Notes under the pieces: generated by a model
Told to the model about the DNA's origin: nothing
The model's database searches: none
What the model saw: the letters and a program-made list of their open reading frames with translations, nothing else
NCBI RefSeq assembly: GCF_965638725.1
Contig: NC_134951.1
Coordinates: 101,827,811-101,891,810, forward strand
Length of the DNA stretch: 64,000 nucleotides
Direction: 5' to 3'
Source: Aptenodytes patagonicus
Lineage: Eukaryota > Chordata > Aves > Sphenisciformes > Spheniscidae
Part shown: positions 30,001-40,900 of the stretch, one piece after another
Layout: every line of letters begins with the position of its first letter
How positions within the stretch are numbered: the stretch's first letter is position 1
Program-made: the position numbers and the translations under genes

Positions 30001-30565
30001 AGTTTTCGCTGCCAGGTGAGTGGGGTCTCACCCCAGCTCCCCATGAAAGGCAGTTTGGTGGGGGTCAAAGGGCGGGAATGGGGTAGCAGCTACAATAACC
30101 AACTCCAGCGACATCGACAGAAGGTGTCGAACCACGGCCTGAAAATACCAAGGTAGTGCCCTCAGGGTGCCAAGGGGGTGCTGGCCGCCCTCCTCTTAAC
30201 ACTGATTATAAGACCACAGGCTGCTTTTGGGAATCTATTGAAGGCACACTTAAAAAAGCCGTGTGTGTGTATATATACACGCCCCCGGGGGCGCGGTAGC
30301 CCAGCGCAGAGGGGCGGGAGAGGACACGAACCACCCCAGCCCAAGGCGCCGCCGCGTCAGGGGACGGGAGCACAGCACCGTTCAAGAGAGACGCGCTCCC
30401 CTCAGGCTGAGCTGCCGGCCCGCCCCGCCATCCCCGCCGCCCCTCCCGCCCGCGGGCTCCCCCTACCTGTCCGAGCAGCCGCCAGCGGGCTCTCGCTGCT
30501 CCCGCACCGCTCGCCTCGCACCTGCCCGCGGCGGGGCGGCGCGGAGAGCCGGCAGCCTCGGCCAT
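14961..30565 (-). CDS. CAMKMT: CAMKMT, calmodulin-lysine N-methyltransferase, 5' part (coding exons 1-3 of a longer gene)
   Basis: CAMKMT trimethylates a lysine of calmodulin (Lys115 in the mature protein) using S-adenosylmethionine. Three minus-strand exons (30467-30565, 24600-24766, 14961-15025) splice in frame into the first 110 codons plus one base. The joined product carries blocks that match human CAMKMT: WRLLGQ then VLKKKHL, the [13 protein letters not shown] stretch, [14 protein letters not shown], and [16 protein letters not shown]. These precede the seven-beta-strand methyltransferase core, whose exons are not in the window; the next exon should begin with an IWPSEE-like stretch and I found no match to it in 1-14960. 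The gene diverges from PREPL at a shared CpG island, as in mammals. Introns 1 and 2 are about 5.7 and 9.6 kb. Orthology is an inference from remembered sequence but is strong in exons 2 and 3. Confidence 0.93.
18661..18690. repeat. 10-bp tandem repeat, three copies
   Basis: Three consecutive near-identical units (AGTTCAAAGA, ACTTCAAAGA, AGTTCAAAGA), with one mismatch in the middle copy. It is a minisatellite-like slip inside CAMKMT intron 2 with no evident function. Confidence 0.85.
23468..23497 (+). other. Intronic G-quadruplex-type motif
   Basis: Four G runs of 4, 4, 6 and 5 bases are separated by TT, seven T and TT, which fits the standard four-run, loop 1-7 rule for an intramolecular G-quadruplex. 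The G-rich strand is the template strand for CAMKMT transcription, so the motif would form in DNA, not in the CAMKMT pre-mRNA. Whether it folds is unknown. Confidence 0.75.
24414..24435. repeat. Poly(A) run
   Basis: Twenty-two consecutive A on the plus strand, near the 3' end of CAMKMT intron 2 in plus-strand order. I saw no retroposon body attached to it. Confidence 0.9.
24600..24766 (-). CDS. CAMKMT: CAMKMT coding exon 2
   Basis: 167 bp, entered in phase 0 after acceptor TTTCAAAG and left in phase 2 at donor GTAACC. Translation runs from VLKKKHL through [13 protein letters not shown] to YPEYSVSLR and is highly similar to human exon 2. Both splice sites are weaker than consensus (short pyrimidine tract, GTAACC donor), but the reading frame and the similarity fix the boundaries. 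Confidence 0.93.
24767..30466 (-). other. CAMKMT intron 1
   Basis: 5.7 kb of mostly AT-rich non-coding sequence. It includes an A/G-rich tract at about 25182-25215 and a (CCAA)n microsatellite at 27886-27906. GC content rises from about 29580 towards the CpG island. No exon or confident mobile element was recognised. Confidence 0.8.
27886..27906. repeat. (CCAA)n microsatellite
   Basis: Five consecutive CCAA units. It is a simple repeat in CAMKMT intron 1. Confidence 0.9.
30467..30565 (-). CDS. CAMKMT: CAMKMT coding exon 1 (start codon)
   Basis: It holds 33 codons from ATG at 30565-30563, in a good initiation context (GCCGC before ATGG), to CAG just before donor GTAGGG. The N-terminus is Ala/Gly/Arg-rich ([14 protein letters not shown]) and only the last residues, ARWRLLGQ, resemble the human exon end ARWKLLRQ. 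It is shorter than the human exon (about 46 codons). It lies inside the CpG island, so the composition is extreme and the start is less certain than the splice site. Confidence 0.82.
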
Positions 30566-30951
30566 GCGGCGGCAGGGAGCGCGCAGACCCCCCCCTCCGC
30601 GCGCGGGGAGCGCTGCCCTGGCCGGCGGGGACTTGCCGCCGAGGCTCCAGCGGCTGCCGGGACCGGCCGGGCTAGGGCTTGAGGGGGAAGAAGTGGGTGT
30701 CCATCTTTGTTAAGGGCAGAGCTGAGGAGACAGGCTGTCGACGAGGAGCACGCTACCGCCGCGCTACGCCCGGCTCTTCGGGCGCACCGGAGAGGCGGGA
30801 GCGCGCCTCGAAACAGACCGCCTCTGGCGTCCGCGCCTGGGGGCGAAACTGCGTGAAACGGAAGCGACTTGAGGAAGCCGCGCCAGGGACCGTGTCAGCC
30901 CGCCCGGCGTGCGTGCGTGCGGCCGCCCGCCGCGGCTCCGCGCCTCCGCGC

Positions 30952-30959
30952 TGACATCA
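30952..30959. promoter_or_regulatory. CRE/AP-1-like element TGACATCA
   Basis: TGACATCA lies within the nearly palindromic GCTGACATCAGC and differs by one base from the CRE TGACGTCA. It sits between the two divergent genes in the CpG island. Binding is an inference only. Confidence 0.4.
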
Positions 30960-30995
30960 GCGGTGCTCGCCCGCCGCGGCTGGCTGAAGCGCCCT

Positions 30996-31008
30996 GCCGC
31001 CATCTTGG
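30996..31008 (-). promoter_or_regulatory. YY1-type site
   Basis: GCCGCCATCTTGG is the reverse complement of the classic YY1 promoter motif AAGATGGCGGC. A second, weaker GCCATCTT is at 31055-31062. In vertebrate CpG-island promoters this motif usually lies near transcription starts. Confidence 0.55.
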
Positions 31009-31009
31009 C

Positions 31010-31171
31010 TACGGGCAGTCCCGCGAGGGAGCCGGGAGCTGCTCCTGCTCGCCTGCCATCTTATACCGGGCAGCCCCGCCGGAGGGAGAGCGGGTTCAGC
31101 CCCGCCTGCGACGGCGAGTCCTTGCGCGGGCCGCGGGCGCTGCTCGGCGTTGGCACGGCCTTGCCGCGGCG
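31010..31171 (+). other. PREPL: Possible non-coding first exon of PREPL
   Basis: PREPL coding begins at 31734 just after an acceptor-like site, so an upstream 5' UTR exon is expected, as in human. The best donor in the island is GCG followed by GTGAGG at 31172. The 5' end given here is a guess and the exon has no coding evidence. Confidence 0.35.
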
Positions 31172-31733
31172 GTGAGGGGCAGAGCTGGCGGGGAGCGGGG
31201 CCGGGTCGGTTTCTCTGGCCCTCGCCCGGGCGGGACGGGGGAACGGGACCGCGGGCGGTGAAACGCGTGGGGCCTTTCCCCCCGCAGAGCTGCAAACCTG
31301 TCAGTTCTCCTGCGAGGGGGGGTTCGGCTCCTGCTGTCAAGTTACCCTCCTGAGATAAAGTGATTTTATTATATGGTACTTACAAAGGAGGAAAAAACTT
31401 ACAAAACCTTCCCGGTTTTTGGTTCTTCGACGTTTAAGCATGCACAGTTGCACCTTCCTTTCTCTTCGTTGATAGTTTCACTAGAGTTAAACTTTCAACT
31501 GCCAGGAACCACGTTTTGGAGTAATGTAGCAGGTTAATATGCAAGCTAAGCTGTGTGTACCAGTTGTTAAGAAACAGCTGAAGTTTTACTGTTCTCATCT
31601 GATTTACCTAATGAATCAGTCTCATTTTGAAAGAAAGGAAGTTTTACCTTCAGTTTATGTTATGTATACACATACACGGTGTAAATGATCAGCGGTTTGG
31701 GATTTTCAGAGATTTCAGGTTGACTATCAAGAG

Positions 31734-31952
31734 ATGAAGGTTAGAACGTCATGTTTTGGACTGCGAAATCTTCTCCAAGGGCTGAGCTTCTGTGTCAGAT
31801 ACTACTTCAGGCATAACCATCTTCAAACAACATGTCTTTATAGTAAAATAAAACCAAAAAAATGCCACATCCTGGACTGTTCAGGAAGTACATGCACACA
31901 CATGACTGTGCCACCTGGAAGCATCCTTCCATGGAGATTCTTTTCCTGCAAG
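31734..31952 (+). CDS. PREPL: PREPL coding exon 1 (start codon; long-isoform N-terminus)
   Basis: Seventy-three codons from ATG (context GAGATGA) to the Lys codon before donor GTATGC. The end, RFFSCK, matches human RSFSCK, and [19 protein letters not shown] aligns loosely with the human leader. Acceptor candidates lie at 31708-31709 and 31717-31718, giving a short 5' UTR in this exon. The poor conservation is typical of a targeting leader. Confidence 0.85.
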
Positions 31953-34900
31953 GTATGCTGTTTAAGTATAAACTTAATGTCAAGAACCACCTTGGCACAT
32001 CTGTTAAGGAAGCCAGCCATGTTTTTCAAATGTCGAGGAAACACTTTTTTCCTAAAAGGTTTGAAGCAGGGGGATAAATACTAGGATTTCAGTTATGTTC
32101 AAAGACATATACTGTTGTTCAACTTTCCTATACTGTTTTGATGTAAAGCTGCATTTTGGTTGCTTTTCCTGCTGTAGCAATTTTTTTAAAAATTGGTACC
32201 TTCCAGAAAGATTCAGATAAAGTGTCAGGAGAAAACTGCAGGGAGAGGTCAGCTAGTCTAGAGGCAAAGTGTCCAAACCGATGACACCAGACTTAACCAC
32301 TGTGAGCTGGCTCAACAAAACTTGACCTTTACTGTGCTGACCAGAAAGTCATGGTTTGTACCATATTAAATACTAAAATATTCTATTGACTTCTCATAGT
32401 TGTATTCACATGTGATAAACTCTACTTTGAAAGGTACTTCGATTTATTTCTGTAAGTAAATACTGTGTAAATTGGTGGCAATGTATCATGCACAGAGTCA
32501 GAAAATGGTCTGAAATAATTTCAGACCTGTTCTTCCGTTCCTGTGTTTCTAATACAGTGTTTCCTAAAGGTATTATAAAAGCTTACTGCAGTATGACAGC
32601 CTGTAAACTGATTTATATGCATAATGCATAAATGCTGTTTGAAAAGATCAGTGTTTTGGTTTATTTTACCTTAAACGTTTTCAGATGGATGTGTAGTTCT
32701 AAAATTGTTACAAGTTGACAGGGTTTCTTCAAAGGTGACCCAAAGATCATCTTGTAACCTTCTTATTTCTAACCATAACATAAACAGTTCCTAAGTCTGT
32801 GTCTGAAATGTAAACAAATGTTTCAAGGAGAAGTATGAAGTCTTGATGGATGAGAATGTGTGGTTCTGTTTATTCATTGGCAGTTCACTAACACAGTTAG
32901 AAAAGCTGGTCTATCATACTGGTTTCAGGATACAAACAAGTGGTTTTCACCTGAAAGGAAGCTATGCCTGTTTGCTTTGGAGCAAATGTTTGCAAACTGA
33001 TTGTGACCGAGATCCTCTGCTATCCTCAAAATCTCTCTAGATGCTCTTCTAGATGACTCTGTTTTCCCCAGGTAGGGAGGTGTACAGTAACTCTAATGTA
33101 TACCTACACTGTGGCCACCAGCTCTATATAATATTTCAAAATAAATACCATGGGAACTGTTGAAAACAAAAGGAGGGGAAATCATCAAAAGATTCATAAA
33201 GTGTGGAAGTTGCCAAAATAAGTTGTGGATGCTAAAATGTTACATAGCTACAAGGGGAGACGATGCATGTACATAACAGAGACTTATTAAATATCCAGAA
33301 ACTGTATTCAGCCCAGGAAGTGCCTGAGCTAAAATCGTTGAAGGCTGGGGGAACACCTGTTGGGGAATATCATCTGGGCTTGTCCCATTCTTACGCTTCC
33401 CTAAGTATCCATTTGTGGCCACTGTGGGGTTTTTGTTTGCTTGCTTCTGGTTTGGGGAAGTGTTTCTTACAGCAGTTTTTCCAGTGACTGGTACTACTAA
33501 CACATCCTGCAATTTCTTTACCTTGACCAACTACACGGTTGCTCCAGAGCTTCTCTGAAGGCTTTCACGGTTTCTTTGACTTGTGCTTCTGATTTGATAC
33601 ACTAGGCTAGAGGGACTGTTGGTCTGAACCAGTCACAAACACTAGTATGCTCTCATGAATGATGTGGTTTACATTCATAGGGAGTTTGGTAACTGGAGCA
33701 GATAGTTTCTCCTCCTTTCAAAGTCTACTTATTCACATTTTAGATTGCGTGCATTTGTGAAGACAAACCAGGAACAAACCATCAGTTCTTGATGCAAAGT
33801 GAGGATGGGGTAAAAAGTATATGCTGCTTTTTAAGATTAGACACATTCACAATGAATGTTACAAAATGCTACTTTGTGTGATCTGTGCAGTGTTATGTAC
33901 TGTAATATATGTTGTTAAGCTTACTATTTGATCAAGATTTTACAGCAAGCAAAAAGAAGTAGCATTGTACTAGCAATTTTAACACATTTTTAACATCTTT
34001 ACAAAAGAAGACAGCTTTGTTGGCAATGAGGTCGCAGTTGTCTGCTCACGGATCATGGAAAACCAGATCCTTAAGCTTATTCCTGATAAAATTGTTGCAG
34101 GACCCATAGCAGTTCACTGCTTCACTTCATTCTGTGCCTTATTTACACTAACACTTTTCAGGAGGTGGAGCAAGAACCTGAACAGCTGCTAGGACTCCTA
34201 GGAACAGGGACAGAGGCGTGGGCGGCATTGTTGTCTAGGAAAGGAAATGAGAAATGATACTCTTAAGACAGGAAGATTATGATAAAACGCCTCTGAAGAA
34301 GGAAAAATAACAGAATTCCATACAAATTAACTAAAAACTAGTTCTAAAACAAGAACAAACATTTTTGTGTATAATCAATTAAGAGCATACATTAATAGTA
34401 CCCTAGATTTTGAAGGGAAGACCTCAATAAATGTGTCAAGTAAAGCACGTTTGACAATGCCTTCCTAAAAGATCAGGAAGAATTGAAAAGAAAAACTTAT
34501 TCCAACTCTGGTTTTTCTTTTTAATGGCAAGTACTATTGTAATAATGCAAAGTTGGGTTTGGGTCTGTAGCTCAGGAAATACCATCATTGCCTCAGTATA
34601 TTCATACTGGAGTACAGAGTGCTGGCTTGTAGCCATTGTTGTCTTTCCTTACTTAGCAGGAAGGAACAAAAATCCCTTCTAAAAGGAAGCAAAATACATC
34701 CATAACCTCATCAGAGCTTTCGTACAAGAATCTTCTGAAATCAGAGCAGGAAAACTGGAAGGACATTTCAGCAAGATACAAAGCTATGACAAAAAGGATC
34801 AAGGAAAAATTAGAAGAATTGCACAAGTATACATTCAATTCAGGAAGCCCAAGGGTAAGTGGCAAAAAATACAAACATTTCTCATCATTGAGTACAAATA

Positions 34901-37900
34901 AAAGGCAGTGAAGCCATTCCTGCTATAAAATGCTGTTTTACTGATTATTTTATGGTGGTAGTTTTGAAAGTTGAATATTTTAATAATTGTGGATAGTAAC
35001 AGCATGTGTTTAGAACAGCTTATACCTCTTATGATAGTGTATTTACATTAATTTCTCCATAGGCAAAGATACAATAATCTCCTGACTTTTTGATAAAGAA
35101 TACAAGATGTTGTAAGTTACAAGAGCAATTACAGGTGATCTGAGCCTTTTGTTAAATTTAGAGCAGGTATAGGTAGCTTAAGTACCCTAACTTTGAAAGA
35201 ACCGTTCTGATGCATGCAATTCCTTCTTTAGTATAAAATGTATGTGCTATATTCTGTCATTTGTGTATGTTACAATTGTGTTGTACAGAACAATGATTGA
35301 ATATAGGGATTCTAAGGAAATGGTCTAACGATATGTTGGACTTGAAACATGTTTGGTTTTTATTGAACAGATCAGGTTTGGAGAGAATGTGTACTTTGAA
35401 GAGAATGGCTGCATATTTCTTTCAAAAGCAGATGATGGTAAGCGATTTCTCTTCCTAACATGGTACAATTGTTAAAAATGTTGTGCATGTGTCACTTTGT
35501 GTACTTTTCTTACATTAAAGCTTAATTGCTCTGTTTCTTAAAATAACTAAAAATACTTTTATAAAATTCTTTAATGATTGATTAATAATTCTAGAATCCT
35601 GAATCTGAAAAGGTGAGGTGAAGAGAGTTAGGGAATAGTATATATTGACACTAAGGCACGTTTCTGGAGAGGAAAGAGAGAAGTCACTTCTTTTCAGAGC
35701 CCTAACTTAACATTTTGAAAAAGGAAAACCACATTCATGCTTTTTTATTTCTGAGGGGGTGGGAAAAAAAATTACTAATTGTATTTAGTAAAAACAACTG
35801 TGCTTTAGGTATCTGAACTTTAAAATTTAATACATTTACTAGAAGCTAAGATCTACACTTTAAAAATATTTTTAATAATAACTACAAGACTTTTTTTTTC
35901 CTGGAACTGTATTTTTTTTGTTTATTTTTACAAAGTGCATTTGCAAATATCCTGCAAGACAAATATTTGGTGTTAATAAATTCCAGTAGTATGCTTGTGA
36001 ATATTGCAGACAGACTTATTAAATACAGGTATTAACAACCACTGTTCATTTTGACAGTGCCTTAATTACAGGATTTTTTTTGCTATCTCTTTTTTTTTTT
36101 ACGTAGTAGATGGAGGAAATGTTGATATTTTATTCAGTACTGAAGATCTTGGCTTTTCTGATGCCTTTATTCAACGGATCAGAATTTCACCAGATCAGAG
36201 ATACATGGCTATCAGCTTAAAAAGTGAAAATTCTGAAGAGGCAACCTGCGTTATTATGAAACTTGGTCATTTTCCTGTCGTGGAAAAAGTAATTCCAAAT
36301 GTATTTAGTTTTGGTAAGTTGTTTATATAAATACTCTGTAGATCACACCAGCTTTCAACACAACAATTTTGTTAGTCTACAAATAATATTAAAGTATTTA
36401 ATAAAAAAAAAAGCAAGCAACATTTTTAGATTTAATCCTTATAGCTGTTGAATTGTTTCTTATTTAAGATATCTTCCACACTGCACAATTACAAGTTATC
36501 TGATGTGGATGAAAGTGAATGCTTTCATGATAAAAGTTTTCCTTCATTGTAAAAGCAAGCATTTATACATGTTTGAAGTCATGCATATCATTCTTTTTAT
36601 TTAATTCAATACACTTCTCTAAAAATTTACTGACATAACTGTTTGCAATATAAAGATATTTTTCAGAAATATTCCAATTATTAAACCCTTACAGCTACTA
36701 CTGAAGTCACTGATAGCTGGAGGCACTTAGCTTCGCTGAAAAGCGTGCAAGTGCTACCTACTATTAGGGCTTGGCTGGAATTTCAGCTGGAATCTAGGAT
36801 GTGGGTCACAATTCAGAGCCCGAAGAAGTCAGTCAGGCCTTGAGTCAATTCTTTCAGAATAGATTAGAGAGCTTTACATTGCTGTTAAAATAAGCAGAGG
36901 TAAACTGAAGTGAATGGGAAACCTTTATTTTTTTATAGTATGTTAAAGAATATAGCAAAAAGAGTGCAATAGTGTGTATACAATGTTCCACATCTTGTAT
37001 TTTGGATTATATTGTTAGAAGTCATCAAGTATATATAGTGCAGTAAGCAATTTACCTGGGCAGGGCAAGAATTAGGTAAAACTTCCTAGTTACAAAAATG
37101 AACACTAGCAAGAATTTAATGTTGTAAGTGTTTGCACAATTGAAGTTTATAATGCCTGCTGAAAACCAGGCCTGAAAATTTGCCAGTGACATTTTTGACT
37201 ATACTCGCTTTGAACATGTATCTAGGTTTGTCTGGAAGAATCAGTACATTGAAGAAACCAGCTCCCTGTTGCCTACATAGGTGTGACAGATTACGGCAGA
37301 TAGTAAGAGTACAAAAAATGACTACCAGAATGGTAGAGATGACACTGATTTTGTAAACTTACTCAGGTGTAAGTGAGGTACTGAGGTATCATGAAGTATA
37401 GAGGTACCTCAGTCATGACCAAGAGAATTAGGTCTTATGATCACTTGCAAAGTATATGCTTGTATTGCATGATATGCAACAGCAGGCAGACAAATGAAAG
37501 TTCTTGAAAATTTACATCTGTGGTTTTTTAAATGCTAGGCTATAGAAGAACTTGGATTTCCCTTCTAAAGGCTTGTCTTCATAGTGAACCCTCAGCTACC
37601 TGTGCACTTTGGAGCCACATTGCTGTTCAGATAGCAAATTGTTTGCATTACTTCAGTGTGGTACTTCCTCGGGTTTTGTACTGAAAAATTAGTATTTATT
37701 CATAAGACAGAATACAGTAACTTTTTAAAGAATATGTACTAAACATCATTCTGGTGGCTGTAGGAGCAGCAGAGATGGCAGTAATTTGGCTGTATCAGTA
37801 GATTACTAAACTTCAGAATAGCAAGGTTCCTATATTTATACGTTTATGTTGGTGAACACATGTACAAGCATAGAAAACTGGAGAATTTTTCTCTCAGCAG

Positions 37901-40900
37901 TACCCATGAGGCACATGCATCATCTCTTTTCTCTAAATGGTTTGCATGCAGTCACATGCAGTGGTGCAGAGCTCATACCCTCTTTATTATCTTGCTGACT
38001 CTATGTAAACCTCTGTTTCTCTGCTCAGTTTTGAACAGCCACACATCATCTATTTTCCTGTTACCTCCAGAACCCCCACAGGGTCAAGAACTTCCTGTGC
38101 CTTTTTTTTTTTTTTTAAATATATTACAAGATTCTTGTTCTGTGGGATTCAGAGAAAACATGGAAAAATCGTTTTGTGGCTTACCCCAGCCTCTGGGATG
38201 TAGAAGTGCTGTCCTCAGTTCCATGCCAACTGCAACCCACCTTTTTCAGCATTGGGTCCAGTGTTCATGGAGCTCCATTTTCTCTCAGTAATAGTATATA
38301 CTGTTCCAAATTTGATATGCTTTTGTCTTTTTTTCCAGAATGGGCTACAAATGATGTTTTGTATTACACCAGTCAGAAGAACCTTAAATGCCAGAATGTG
38401 TTTATGACCACTTTCACTAATCAGAAACATACTAAGTTAGTTTATACAGAACAAGATGCAAGGTAATACTTACCTAAAATATAACAAGTCCTTTACATAT
38501 GCTAGAGTATTTTATATGTAAAATATAACTGGTTTGGAAAACAAATTCTTCCATATCATATTCCAAATGGTAAAAGGCATTTTTAAGTTGTGTTCTGCTG
38601 TCAGTAGTGCCTTACGCGGTCTGAGAAAGTGCTCTGTTCTCCTCTTGATATGTGATCAACAGAGATTTAACTTCCCTCTCTTACCTCACGGGTTCAGCTG
38701 AGTTTAGAAATGTCAAGGTCAGTCTCAGGTCAGGGTGTCCTTTAATGAATGTGTGACAGTTTCATACAGGGTAAATCAGACTCTGGATTTCATTTTGTTT
38801 TCTCTGCTATTGATGTCTGATACATCTTCTAAAAAACATAGAAGTTCAGGCTAATCCTTGCTCTGGGTAATGGATGAGCAAAATCATTACGGCGTTCCCA
38901 GAGATAGAACTATTGTTGACTGAATACCCTCTCAATAACCTTTCTTTAAGCAGTGGTTTAGGAAGACAAGAAGGCTCTTGCTAAATTGAGTGCAGAACTA
39001 GTTTTTCAGCCACGTAGCATGTAGCATGTGGTAGATTTATACAGCATTCCATAAATATTTGTGATTACTCTTAATTTAAGTTACATATTCAGTGAAGAAA
39101 TGTCAATTGTACTTTCATCTAAAAAAACCAGAAAAAAATCTGCAATTGAGATGGAGTAAATAAGATCCTTTTGTTCCAGCTGCATTTGATGCATACTTTT
39201 GGAAAATCAAGTTGCACTGACCTGACACTTCCCCACCGGGAAACTGTTGGCATAATTCTGAAGGTCATAGTCATTACAGTAAATCTACTAGAAACTTACT
39301 CTAAAGGTTCCTGTACTATTGCAGCTCATAACTGAACTCACTTGTTCATTGGAGATGGCAAGACATTCTTTTGTATTGCCATTGAGCAGTTCCATTCTAC
39401 ATCTCACCAGCTCTTTTAGGTGCAATCAAATATTTTTTTTAGAAGCTGAAAATTTCTTGACTTCCTTAAAAAAAAAAAAGCTACAAAGACAAAAAAAAAA
39501 AAAAATTCTAATAGCAAGGTCAGAGTCCTTGGGGAGAAGTGTAACCTGCATTTCAGCTTGACTCTTAGAGGTAAGGTCAGCAGAGCTGAACTGTTGGAAT
39601 CTCTGCTGAATGCAGTGCCATGCTCTTGCCAAATTCGTGTGTATTAGAGAGGCAGGAGGCTGATTCCTTGCAGACTTTAGATAACCCGCTGTGCCTGTCC
39701 TCCTAAAGATGTCAAGAGAGTGCAATTAGAAAAAACAATAGTATCAAAAAAATCAGAGTTCCTCCACCTGCAAATAATTAAAGGCACTGAAAATGCTATC
39801 TTAAAGCATCCTTTCCTTCACCAGTCAAATATTTTGAAGTCTAGAGGGATTATTATTGCAGTCATGTATCTGATCTGTATAATGCAGATTACGGTATTCA
39901 ACCCTGCAATTTCTTCATTAAATCTTTTGGATCTTTGTGTTGGACAGTGTTGCTTTTAGAGACATCCAGTCTTAAAGATTCAAAACGGCAAAGAAACTGC
40001 TATGTCCCAAGATGTGACGTTCCAATTAATTAGGATGACTCAGAAATTTGAATCTGAATTTCAGCCTGGAGTTGTCTAATATTAGCATCCAGCCACTGCT
40101 TATCATTCTGTTTTCTGTTTCTAGATTTTAGAAGCAATTAAAACCAATAGATAGTTCCTAATTTCTTAGATAGTTCCAAAACCAGTCCCTAGTTTCCAGC
40201 TTTATTACTGCAACGCTGTCCGTCTTGTCTCATATAGGCCTCTGTACTTTTTAAAAAAATAGTCTTTTTTGTTTTTCTTGCTTCAGACAAAGTTAGGTCA
40301 GTAACACTTAGGCTTTTTATCAATTTATCTTTATAATAGCTCCTACTGTTCTTTTGTTACTGCTGTTCCCACATGATGTCCTTTATTAATTTCAATTTAA
40401 TTATCCGTTACTACTTTTTTTTTTTTTAAATAGGGTTACGAGCTCAACAAAAATTTCTACATTTTGCCTGGATTTTAAAGTGTGTATACATCAATGAGCT
40501 TCCAGTCTATCTCAGTGAGGCGAAAACCTGGATTCAGTTGCGCAACAACTGAACTGCTTTCCTTGCAGATTTCAGGTTCCACACACAAGATTGTGGGTTT
40601 TTGAATCCCAGGGAAAATGCAGCAAGAGTGGGTCTGGGAACCAAGTAGTCTGGAATTTCTCCAGCCATGCTTACAGGCATGGTGTTTCTTACCTTGCAGA
40701 TGGAAGCCCGTGATTCTGAAACAACCAACGTATTTTAAAAATACTAATCAAGTTTCAGTTGTTGGGGTTTTTTTTTAATTATTCCTTACAGATTCTATGT
40801 GGACATATATTGCACAAAAGATAGGCGTTTTCTCACTATCAACAGCAACAGCAAGACAACCTCGGAAGTTTGGCTGGTTGACTGTAGACATCCTTTTAAG

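Larger units (their letters stand above)
30260..31350. promoter_or_regulatory. CpG island, shared bidirectional promoter of CAMKMT and PREPL
   Basis: About 1.1 kb is strikingly GC- and CpG-rich (for example 30411-30680 and 30760-31300), against an AT-rich background on both sides. It covers CAMKMT coding exon 1 on the minus strand and lies immediately upstream of PREPL on the plus strand. GGGCGG boxes occur near 30309 and 30530, and two CCATCTT (YY1-type) sites and a TGACATCA element lie between the genes. No TATA box is evident. In mammals the same two genes are arranged head to head, so a shared CpG-island promoter is the natural reading. Transcription starts cannot be placed from sequence alone. 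Confidence 0.85.

Noticed and set aside
30178-30954. Several long overlapping open frames on both strands around the CpG island (up to 165 codons)
   Set aside because: GC-rich DNA has few stop codons, so such frames are expected. Their translations are Pro/Arg/Ala noise; only the CAMKMT exon 1 frame is backed by a splice site and similarity.
37860-38291. 143-codon open frame on the plus strand before PREPL coding exon 5
   Set aside because: It lies in the intron, ends within exon 5's neighbourhood in a different frame and includes the poly-T tract read as Phe. It has no similarity to PREPL and no splice logic.
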